Positions 23,102 to 29,952 of a stretch of DNA of 29,952 nucleotides are shown piece by piece. Where the stretch lies: contig CAJPPF010000010.1 in assembly GCA_905372445.1 (NCBI GenBank), positions 1 through 29,952 of the forward strand, read 5' to 3'. Source of the DNA: an uncultured Prevotella sp. Its GTDB lineage: Bacteria; Bacteroidota; Bacteroidia; Bacteroidales; Bacteroidaceae. Both the position numbers and the translations under genes were made by a program. Below the pieces are notes generated by a model, which searched no databases, was not told the DNA's origin, and worked only from the letters and a program-made list of their open reading frames with translations. Numbering within the stretch: position 1 is the first letter of the stretch; the number at the start of each line of letters is the position of its first letter.

Positions 23102-25912
23102 ATGAAATTGAAAAATCTATTAGTTGCCGCGCTCCTAATGGTTTGCGCTGCAGTTCAGGCACAGATGGGTCCTATCCCTGTAGATAAGGACGTGCGCATC
23201 GGTAAGCTTGACAATGGTCTGACTTACTACATCCGCCACAACAACTGGCCAGAGAATCGTGCGAACTTCTACATCGCACAGAACGTAGGTTCAATACAGG
23301 AAGAGGAGTCACAGCGTGGTCTTGCTCACTTCCTCGAGCACATGTGCTTCAATGGCACCGACAATTTCCCGGGCAACGGTGTGATTCGTTTCTGCGAGTC
23401 GATCGGTGTGGAGTTTGGTAATGACCTGAACGCATTCACCTCAATAGATAAGACTGTATACAATATAGACAACGTGCCGACAACACGCGAGTCAGCACTC
23501 GACTCCTGTCTGCTCATCCTTCACGACTGGGCTGACGGTCTTACCCTCGATCCCGAGGAGATAGACAAGGAGCGTGGTGTCATCCACGAGGAGTGGCGTC
23601 TGCGCACATCGGCTTCAAACCGTATGTTCGAGCGCAACTTAGAAGCACTTTACCCAGGCTCAAAGTACGGCCGTCGCTTCCCTATAGGAAAAATGGAAGT
23701 AATCGACAACTTCAAACCACAGGAGCTGCGCGACTACTACGAGAAATGGTATCATCCGACAAACCAGGCTATCGTAGTCGTGGGCGACGTTAATGTAGAC
23801 CACATAGAGGCAAAGATAAAGGAACTCTTCTCTGGCATCAAGAACCCTGAGAACCAGATTGCTGTCGTTGACACGGAAGTTCCTGACAACGACGAGCCAA
23901 TCGTTATCGTCGATAAAGACAAGGAGCAGCAGCAGAGCTTCGTAGCACTGATGGTCAAGAGCGACCCAATACCGACAGAGATGAAGTCGGATATGAGCTA
24001 CCTGGTGATGAAGTACATGATCAACGCAGCAACATCAATGCTCAACGACCGTATGCAGGAAGCTGCACTGAAAGCCGACTGTCCATTCGTAGGCGCAAGC
24101 TCTGACTACGGACAGTATATCTTTGCACGCACAAAAGACTGTTTCGAGATGAACATAATGCCAAAAGATCCCTCACAGATAGAGAACGCACTGAAGGCAG
24201 CCCTCGTAGAAGCACGTAAAGCGGCAGAGTACGGATTCACAGAGACAGAGTACAGCCGTTTCAAGGAAAACTACATGTCACGGCTGGAGAAGGCTTACAG
24301 CAATAAGGACAAGCGCACAAGCCGTCAGTTCTGTCAGGAATATTGGATAAACTATCTTGAACATGAGCCGATACCATCACTCGACGATAAGTATGAGATG
24401 ATGAAGCAGATTGTGCCGATGCTCCCACTTCAGGGTGTGAACGAGCTGATGAAGGAAATGTTCCCACAGGACAACAAGAATGTGGTAATCCTCAACTTCA
24501 ACAACGAAAAAGAAGGTGCTACATATCCTACAAAGGAATCACTGCTCAAGGCACTTGCTGATGCTCGTGCAGAGAAGATAGAAGCTTTTGTAGACAACGT
24601 AAAGAACGAGCCTCTCATGGCAAAGCTGCCAAAAGCCGGTAAGGTGAAGAAGACTGAGAGGAACGACAAGTTCGGTTACACAGAACTCACGCTCTCAAAC
24701 GGTGTGAAAGTGATCATGAAGCAGACTGACTTCAAGAAAGATCAGGTGACACTCAGCGGTCTTGGCAAGGGTGGCTCAACACTCTATGGTGCACAGGACT
24801 ATACAAACATGCAGCTCTTCGATGATATAATCTCTGCCAGCGGTCTTGGCAACTTCTCAAACACGGAATTGCAGAAGGCACTCTCCGGCAAGATAGCAAA
24901 CTCTGACCTCGGCATAGAAGAACGATTCACAACAATCAATGGTTCTTCTACACCAAAAGATGTAGAGACAATGCTTCAGCTCACTTACCTCTACTTCACA
25001 AACATCAAGAAAGACGAGCAGTCGTTCAACACGATAATGAGCACACTTGAGACACAGTTGAAGAACCGTGATCTCAACCCTGACATCGCATTCTCCGACT
25101 CAATCACAGCAACTATCTACGCTCACAACCCACGACTTGCACCACTGACAGCAGAGCGACTGAAGGAAGTGTCTTACGACCGTATCCTGCAGATAGCAAA
25201 AGAACGCACAGCAAGTGCCGAGGGATGGGAGTTCACCATCATCGGTAACTACGACGAGGCAACAATCATACCACTTGTATGCCAGTATCTCGGTGCACTG
25301 CCGGCAAAGGAGAAGAACATGGAGAGCAAGCGTGCACGCATCATGACAAAAGAAAATGTCGACAACATCTTCCGTCGCAAGCAGGAGACTCCAAAGGCTA
25401 CAGCAGTTATGGTATGGACCAACAGAGATATGCCTTACACCTACGAACGCGATGTACAGATTGACATGATAGGACAAATCCTCTCAATGGAATATCTGAA
25501 GAAGATTCGCGAGGATGCCGGCGCATCTTATTCTTGTGGAGCATCAGGCGCAGCACAGATAGGCACCGACGGCTTCCACAACTATGTCATACAGGCTTAC
25601 TGCCCTATGAAGCCGGAGAAAGCAGAACTCGCACTGCAGATATTGCGCGAAGAAGTGCAGAATGCTACACAGACCATCGACAACGAGAAGCTCACAAAGG
25701 TGAAGGAACTCATGTTCAAGCACTACGAAGACAACCAGAAGAAGAACTCTTACTGGGACAACGTGATAACCATGTGGCGCAAGTATGGCATAGACATCCA
25801 GACCGATGGTCGCACAATCATAGAGAAGCAGACCACGGAAACCCTTAAGGATTTCATGAAGGAATTTATAAAGGGTAACCGCATACAGGTAGTGATGCTG
25901 CCGGAGGAGTAA
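23102..25912 (+). CDS. M16 (insulinase/pitrilysin family) zinc metallopeptidase, exported
   Basis: A 936-residue protein with a signal peptide ending AAVQAQ. The inverted zinc motif HFLEH sits at residues 76-80 and the third ligand Glu157 (DKERGVIHEEW) follows at exactly the HxxEHx76E spacing. Several ~230-residue M16 domains follow, the later ones without the motif, as is usual for fused two-chain peptidases (for example ETQLKNRDLNPDIAF and an IREDAGASYSCGASG segment typical of the inactive domain). Degrades peptides in the periplasm or at the outer membrane. Monocistronic; it ends in a strong hairpin before metK. Confidence 0.9.
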   Translation: MKLKNLLVAALLMVCAAVQAQMGPIPVDKDVRIGKLDNGLTYYIRHNNWPENRANFYIAQNVGSIQEEESQRGLAHFLEHMCFNGTDNFPGNGVIRFCESIGVEFGNDLNAFTSIDKTVYNIDNVPTTRESALDSCLLILHDWADGLTLDPEEIDKERGVIHEEWRLRTSASNRMFERNLEALYPGSKYGRRFPIGKMEVIDNFKPQELRDYYEKWYHPTNQAIVVVGDVNVDHIEAKIKELFSGIKNPENQIAVVDTEVPDNDEPIVIVDKDKEQQQSFVALMVKSDPIPTEMKSDMSYLVMKYMINAATSMLNDRMQEAALKADCPFVGASSDYGQYIFARTKDCFEMNIMPKDPSQIENALKAALVEARKAAEYGFTETEYSRFKENYMSRLEKAYSNKDKRTSRQFCQEYWINYLEHEPIPSLDDKYEMMKQIVPMLPLQGVNELMKEMFPQDNKNVVILNFNNEKEGATYPTKESLLKALADARAEKIEAFVDNVKNEPLMAKLPKAGKVKKTERNDKFGYTELTLSNGVKVIMKQTDFKKDQVTLSGLGKGGSTLYGAQDYTNMQLFDDIISASGLGNFSNTELQKALSGKIANSDLGIEERFTTINGSSTPKDVETMLQLTYLYFTNIKKDEQSFNTIMSTLETQLKNRDLNPDIAFSDSITATIYAHNPRLAPLTAERLKEVSYDRILQIAKERTASAEGWEFTIIGNYDEATIIPLVCQYLGALPAKEKNMESKRARIMTKENVDNIFRRKQETPKATAVMVWTNRDMPYTYERDVQIDMIGQILSMEYLKKIREDAGASYSCGASGAAQIGTDGFHNYVIQAYCPMKPEKAELALQILREEVQNATQTIDNEKLTKVKELMFKHYEDNQKKNSYWDNVITMWRKYGIDIQTDGRTIIEKQTTETLKDFMKEFIKGNRIQVVMLPEE

Positions 25913-25950
25913 ACCTCTCTGACGCGAATAAGCATAAATAACAAAAAAAA

Positions 25951-25981
25951 CCGACCTCTCCCATTAACGGGAGGAGGTCGG
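25951..25981. terminator. Rho-independent type hairpin after the M16 gene
   Basis: CCGACCTCTCCC / GGGAGGAGGTCGG (one bulged G) with loop ATTAAC, preceded by eight A and followed by a short T-rich stretch. It separates the peptidase gene from metK. Confidence 0.75.
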
Positions 25982-26076
25982 TTGCTTAACACAAGTCGGT
26001 CAATAGACCGATTTGCATTTAAAAGAATATGGTAAAAGAGAACCATATAATTATTTTTTTAATTCATTCATTAACA

Positions 26077-27366
26077 ATGTCTTATCTGTTTTCATCCGAA
26101 TCGGTGTCACAAGGACACCCCGACAAAGTGAGCGATCAGATCTCTGACGCTTTACTCGACCAGTTTCTGGCCTATGACGAAAACGCCCACTGTGCTATTG
26201 AGACCTTCTGTACGACCGGTCAGGTGTGCATTATGGGCGAGGTGACATCAGAGGCATACATCGACTTGCAGACCATTGCGCGAAAGACTATCGACCGCAT
26301 TGGATACACAAAGTCTGAGTATCAGTTTGATGGCAACTCCTGCGGAATCCTTACTGCCATACACGAGCAGAGCAGGGATATAAACCGTGGTGTCAGCCGT
26401 GAAATGCCAGAAGAACAGGGAGCAGGCGACCAGGGAATGATGTTCGGCTATGCCTCTGACGAGACAGCAAACTACATGCCTGTCAGCCTTGAACTCTCTC
26501 ACATCCTCGTCAAGGAACTTGCAAAGATCCGCGAAGAGGGCAAAGAGATGCAGTATCTGCGTCCAGACTCAAAGAGTCAAGTAACTATCGAATACAACGA
26601 CGACGATACGCCAAAGCGCATCCACACAATCGTTGTAAGTACACAACACGATGATTTCATCCAACCAGCATCCTCATCAGAGGCTGACCAGCTGAAAGCC
26701 GACGAACAGATGCTTGCACAGATCCGTAAGGATGTGCTTGAGATTCTCATCCCACGCGTAAAAGCGGTTTGCGATGAGAAGATACTCGCACTCTTCGACA
26801 ACCGGATTATCTATCACGTGAACCCAACAGGAAAATTCGTTATCGGAGGTCCTCACGGCGACACAGGTCTTACTGGACGTAAGATTATCGTCGACACCTA
26901 TGGTGGCAAGGGAGCACACGGTGGTGGAGCGTTTTCGGGCAAAGACCCTTCAAAGGTCGACCGCAGCGCAGCTTATGCCGCCCGCTACATAGCAAAGAAT
27001 ATGGTAGCAGCAGGTGTAGCACGCGAAATGCTCGTACAGCTTGCATACGCCATCGGCGTGGCAAAGCCTGTCAGCGTCTATGTGAACACCTATGGACGCA
27101 GCAACGTGGACCTCTCTGACAGCGAGATTGCACAGCGAATACAAAAGCTGTTCGACCTTCGTCCACATGCCATCGAGCGCACACTGAACCTGCGACAGCC
27201 TATATATTCAGAGACAGCAGCCTACGGACATATGGGGCGTAAGAACGAAGTAGTGGAGAAGACTTTCACAAGCCTCTACCACGAAAACAAGACCATCAGC
27301 GTAGAGCTCTTCACTTGGGAGAAGCTTGATCAGGTGGATGCTATCAAGAAAGAGTTTAATCTGTAA
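26077..27366 (+). CDS. metK: S-adenosylmethionine synthetase
   Basis: Makes S-adenosylmethionine from methionine and ATP in the cytoplasm. Start chosen at 26077 (MSYLFSSESVSQGHPDKVSD, the family start); a longer frame from 26029 adds a non-conserved hydrophobic stretch. Diagnostic motifs: GHPDKVSDQISDALLDQFL, the substrate loop GAGDQGMMFGYA and the P-loop-like GGGAFSGKDPSKVDRSAAY. 429 residues, as expected for Bacteroidota. Its stop is 15 nt before the next gene, so metK may lead the operon that continues to tyrS. Confidence 0.97.
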   Translation: MSYLFSSESVSQGHPDKVSDQISDALLDQFLAYDENAHCAIETFCTTGQVCIMGEVTSEAYIDLQTIARKTIDRIGYTKSEYQFDGNSCGILTAIHEQSRDINRGVSREMPEEQGAGDQGMMFGYASDETANYMPVSLELSHILVKELAKIREEGKEMQYLRPDSKSQVTIEYNDDDTPKRIHTIVVSTQHDDFIQPASSSEADQLKADEQMLAQIRKDVLEILIPRVKAVCDEKILALFDNRIIYHVNPTGKFVIGGPHGDTGLTGRKIIVDTYGGKGAHGGGAFSGKDPSKVDRSAAYAARYIAKNMVAAGVAREMLVQLAYAIGVAKPVSVYVNTYGRSNVDLSDSEIAQRIQKLFDLRPHAIERTLNLRQPIYSETAAYGHMGRKNEVVEKTFTSLYHENKTISVELFTWEKLDQVDAIKKEFNL

Positions 27367-27381
27367 GACAAGAAACGTTTT

Positions 27382-28392
27382 TTGACACAGACAGATTCTA
27401 TAACAACGACAATCTCGGCTGGTACGGGCAATACGGTACAAAAGTACCGCCAGCCTACACCAGCCGAGATTATTAGCCGTCTGCCGAAGACTGCCACTCC
27501 CGAACAGCAGGATTCTGCCGTCCAACGACACATACGCCCCAGCGAGATACACTGGAGCGAATGCCCTGACACCCTGCATCTTCCGGGACAAACAAAGGGA
27601 AAGAGCGTATACGACGTCAACATCCCACAATACTACAAAGAGTCTTTTTTCTCTGACAAACCCTACTTCCACCCAGAGCTTACAGGTGGGCGTCAGGGCG
27701 TTGCCGGCGACCCCGTGCCTTATACCATTGCCGGCGACAACCTTCTATCGTCACTGCTACTGACGAGCTTCCTCGTGATGACGCTATCCATAATGCGCTC
27801 ATGGCGATTCATTATGAGACAGATAAAATCATTCTTCTATGTTCAGCGCGCCAACACAACCATACAGTCGGAGACATTGTCAGAGGTACGTTTTCAAATT
27901 GTGCTTGGAATAATAGCATGCCTGTTGCTCTCGGTACTGTTTTTTTATTATTTACGCGAGAACGTCACCGAGACATTCACCATAGAACAATACCAGATAA
28001 TAATACTGTTCACGGGCATCTTCGCAGTATATTTCCTGATGAAACAATTGCTGCATTCGCTTGTAAACTGGACTTTCTTTGATAAGAAAAAATCACAACA
28101 ATGGAACCGTGCCTTCCTATTCCTGACAGCATCTGAAGGAGTATTTCTCATGCCATTGGTTTTCATACAGTCATTCTTCTACATACCATTCAATTCCTCA
28201 ACGATTTATATCATCATTGTAATAGTACTATTTAAATTACTTGCTTTTTTCAAAGACACACAAATCTTTTTCCAGCAAAACAATCGTTTTCTGCAGATTT
28301 TTTTGTACTTTTGCACATTGGAAATAATACCTCTATTCATATTGTGGAGTTTACTTCTGTTAATTAGTGATTTTTTGAAAGTAATTTTTTAG
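27382..28392 (+). CDS. DUF4271 membrane protein
   Basis: A 336-residue inner-membrane protein, start probably TTG at 27382 because the metK stop is the nearest in-frame stop upstream and no ATG occurs before the first membrane span. The first ~105 residues are soluble and proline-rich. Several transmembrane helices follow (LLSSLLLTSFLVMTLSIM, IVLGIIACLLLSVLFFYYL, IILFTGIFAVYFLM and three more to the end). DUF4271 proteins lie next to hemD in Bacteroidota; their function is unknown. The coding frame contains the possible hemD promoter. Confidence 0.8.
   Translation: MTQTDSITTTISAGTGNTVQKYRQPTPAEIISRLPKTATPEQQDSAVQRHIRPSEIHWSECPDTLHLPGQTKGKSVYDVNIPQYYKESFFSDKPYFHPELTGGRQGVAGDPVPYTIAGDNLLSSLLLTSFLVMTLSIMRSWRFIMRQIKSFFYVQRANTTIQSETLSEVRFQIVLGIIACLLLSVLFFYYLRENVTETFTIEQYQIIILFTGIFAVYFLMKQLLHSLVNWTFFDKKKSQQWNRAFLFLTASEGVFLMPLVFIQSFFYIPFNSSTIYIIIVIVLFKLLAFFKDTQIFFQQNNRFLQIFLYFCTLEIIPLFILWSLLLLISDFLKVIF
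28306..28313 (+). promoter_or_regulatory. Possible internal promoter -7 box for hemD
   Basis: TACTTTTG inside the end of the DUF4271 gene fits the -7 consensus, about 85 nt before the hemD start, without a well-placed -33 box. Weak. Confidence 0.3.
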
Positions 28393-28399
28393 TACAGAA

Positions 28400-29149
28400 A
28401 TGATAAAAAAGATTCTGGTATCTCAACCAAAACCTGCAAGCGACAAATCACCATACTATGACCTTGAGAATGACTTTGGCGTAGAGTGTGATTTTCGCCC
28501 ATTCTTCAAAGTAGAGGGAGTAAGCGCACAGAACTTCCGCGAGCAGCATGTCAACATACTCGACTATACAGCAGTAGTATTCACTTCACGTCATGCTATA
28601 GACAACTTCTTCTCACTTGCAAAGGAGATGCGAATAACCATCCCCGAGACAATGAAATACTTTTGTGTCATTGAGAAGATTGCATTATATATCCAGAAGT
28701 ACGTACAATACCGCAAGCGCAAGGTCTCATACGGTACGACAGGAAAATTCGACGACCTCATACCACACATGATGAAACATAAGAACGAGAAGTTTCTCGT
28801 TCCGCAGAGTGGCGTTCACAACGATGATATCAAGAATCTGCTCGACTCAAAAGGGCTGTTCCATAAAGAGTGTGTTATGTATAACACCGTCAGCAACGAC
28901 TTCACAGATGAGGAGAAAGAAAAGTTCTCATACGATATGTTGCTATTCTTCAGTCCTACAGGCGTAAAGGCATTGAAGAAGAACTTCCCCGACTTCAAGC
29001 AGGGCAACATCAAGATAGGTGCTTTCGGTCCGGCAACAGCTCAGACAGTAAAGAACGAAGGGTTGCGTCTCGACCTTGAGGCACCATCAGAAAAGCATAC
29101 ATCGATGACAGGCGCACTACGCGAATATCTACGCGACAACAACAAATAA
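28400..29149 (+). CDS. hemD: Uroporphyrinogen-III synthase
   Basis: Closes and inverts ring D of hydroxymethylbilane to uroporphyrinogen III in tetrapyrrole synthesis. A 249-residue two-domain protein: MIKKILVSQPKP start, then TAVVFTSRHAIDNFF, then VPQSGVHNDDIKNLL and the C-terminal LLFFSPTGVKALKKNF and IGAFGPATAQTVKNEGLRL motifs of the family (SPTGV, G.aTA). HemD is poorly conserved in sequence, but the position (DUF4271 upstream, rnpA downstream) is the standard Bacteroidota arrangement. No other haem genes are in the window. Confidence 0.88.
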   Translation: MIKKILVSQPKPASDKSPYYDLENDFGVECDFRPFFKVEGVSAQNFREQHVNILDYTAVVFTSRHAIDNFFSLAKEMRITIPETMKYFCVIEKIALYIQKYVQYRKRKVSYGTTGKFDDLIPHMMKHKNEKFLVPQSGVHNDDIKNLLDSKGLFHKECVMYNTVSNDFTDEEKEKFSYDMLLFFSPTGVKALKKNFPDFKQGNIKIGAFGPATAQTVKNEGLRLDLEAPSEKHTSMTGALREYLRDNNK

Positions 29150-29169
29150 ATACAATTTCAACACCGCTT

Positions 29170-29607
29170 ATGGACGAAGCCGTTCGCTTCACATTATCTA
29201 AGGAAGAACGAATATCGAGCAAAAGACAGATTGACAGACTCTTCGGAGGAGGTGGAAGTCGTTCGATTACTTCCTACCCTATCCGGGCGGTGTATCTTCT
29301 CGAAAGGACCGACGGCGAGAAAACTCCAGTGAGCATACTTGCCAGCGTGCCGAAGAAATGTTTCAAAAGAGCAGTAAAGCGCAACAGGGTGAAACGCCAG
29401 TTGCGCGAGGCATACAGGAAGAATAAACATTCTATTATAAATAAGGTGAACAGTCTGGAAGGAATGTCGCTTATGATTGCCTTCATCTGGATGGAAAATA
29501 AACTCTACGACTCCAAGACAGTGGAACAAAAGATAAAGAACCTTCTGCAACGCATTGAGGAGAAGGTTAGGCACGAAAAAGGCAGAGAGCAAACAATACA
29601 GCCATGA
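29170..29607 (+). CDS. rnpA: Ribonuclease P protein component
   Basis: A 145-residue basic protein that assists the RNase P RNA in maturing tRNA 5' ends. Diagnostic features: FTLSKEERISSKRQIDRLF start, and the RNR signature KRAVKRNRVKRQLREAYR at about residues 75-95. Its stop overlaps the yidD start by ATGA (29604-29607). Here it sits in the hemD-rnpA-yidD-tyrS order of Bacteroidota; in many bacteria it follows rpmH. Confidence 0.93.
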   Translation: MDEAVRFTLSKEERISSKRQIDRLFGGGGSRSITSYPIRAVYLLERTDGEKTPVSILASVPKKCFKRAVKRNRVKRQLREAYRKNKHSIINKVNSLEGMSLMIAFIWMENKLYDSKTVEQKIKNLLQRIEEKVRHEKGREQTIQP

Positions 29608-29846
29608 AGCAACTGTTGCACTACATATCTAAAAGTCTTGTGTGGCTGATGATATTGCCAATACGCTTCTATCAGACATTCATCACACCATACACTCCTC
29701 CGTCATGCCGGTTTGTGCCTACATGTTCTGAATACGCACGTCAAGCACTAAGCAAGCATGGTCCCATTAAAGGATCGTATCTTGCAATACGACGATTACT
29801 AAGATGTCATCCCTGGGGTGGAAGCGGGTATGACCCCGTTCCGTAA
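29604..29846 (+). CDS. yidD: Membrane protein insertion efficiency factor
   Basis: An 80-residue protein associated with YidC-dependent membrane insertion. It has the family motifs: YQTFITPYTPPSCRFVPTCS, EYARQALSKHG, and the C-terminal LRCHPWGGSGYDPVP. It overlaps rnpA by 4 nt, suggesting coupled translation. Complete length. Confidence 0.95.
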   Translation: MKQLLHYISKSLVWLMILPIRFYQTFITPYTPPSCRFVPTCSEYARQALSKHGPIKGSYLAIRRLLRCHPWGGSGYDPVP

Positions 29847-29922
29847 CTTGTCCGAAAGGCGCCCCGATAAATTAATATATAACAGCCTGAATAGACAGGC
29901 AAAAAAAGAAAAGTCTATTTTA

Positions 29923-29952
29923 ATGAAGAATTTTGTTGAAGAACTTACCTGG
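29923..29952 (+). CDS. tyrS: Start of tyrosyl-tRNA synthetase (partial)
   Basis: The window ends after ATG plus nine codons, MKNFVEELTW, which matches the usual start of Bacteroidota TyrS (FVEELxWRG). The gene order after yidD supports it. Only ten residues are visible, so the call rests mainly on context. Confidence 0.6.
   Translation, partial: MKNFVEELTW

Noticed and set aside
29885..29900. Terminator GCCTG-AATAGA-CAGGC before tyrS
   Set aside because: It is followed by A residues, not T, in the direction of transcription; the operon probably continues.

Overview
The window reads as a chromosomal segment from the Bacteroidota, most likely Prevotella or a close relative. Several starts are preceded by the Bacteroidota promoter pattern (-33 TTTG, about 19 nt, -7 TAnnTTTG). 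It also carries the DUF4271-hemD-rnpA-yidD-tyrS gene order, DUF4369/thioredoxin-type and OmpA/TPR lipoproteins, and Rhs tips with the CxNNPI / DPDG signature typical of this phylum. I see no phage, plasmid backbone, rRNA or CRISPR array.

Layout. (1) 1-5465: an outer-membrane porin that looks damaged at both ends, facing an RluA-type pseudouridine synthase; then a divergent pair of kinases (pyridoxal kinase, PfkB-type sugar kinase); then an intergenic stretch with a 22-bp tandem hairpin repeat. (2) 5466-10379: an Upf1-like SF1 helicase, a tRNA-Leu(UAA) with its own promoter, an OmpA-like/TPR lipoprotein and a thioredoxin-fold lipoprotein without its CxxC. (3) 10458-18919: intact comM followed by an AT-rich accessory array. 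(4) 19025-22005: an S1/P1 nuclease and a convergent heavy-metal P-type ATPase. (5) 22006-23101: about 1.1 kb without a convincing gene, holding a MITE-like inverted-repeat element, a second 22-bp hairpin-repeat locus and a second copy of a long palindrome. (6) 23102-29952: an M16 metallopeptidase, metK, DUF4271, hemD, rnpA, yidD and the first ten codons of tyrS.

The most interesting part is region 3. The 3' third of comM is repeated three more times downstream (14243-14680, 15589-16026, 18488-18919) as about 435-bp pieces that all begin at the same point and end at the comM stop. Between them lie modules resembling polymorphic-toxin cassettes: a secreted transglutaminase-like protein whose start codon follows the comM stop after exactly 20 nt in three cases, a signal peptide fused to a short Rhs core tip with a toxin-like enzyme domain (HExxH metallopeptidase in one, GHSLGG lipase in another), and a membrane-anchored or exported putative immunity protein. 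One module has lost its toxin and keeps an immunity-like gene. The array looks like stepwise acquisition of toxin/immunity cassettes by homologous recombination through the comM 3' end, each new cassette restoring comM and displacing the older end. ComM is itself a branch-migration helicase that helps integrate DNA during natural transformation, which makes the location suggestive. Function and mechanism are inference; the repeat architecture is directly visible.
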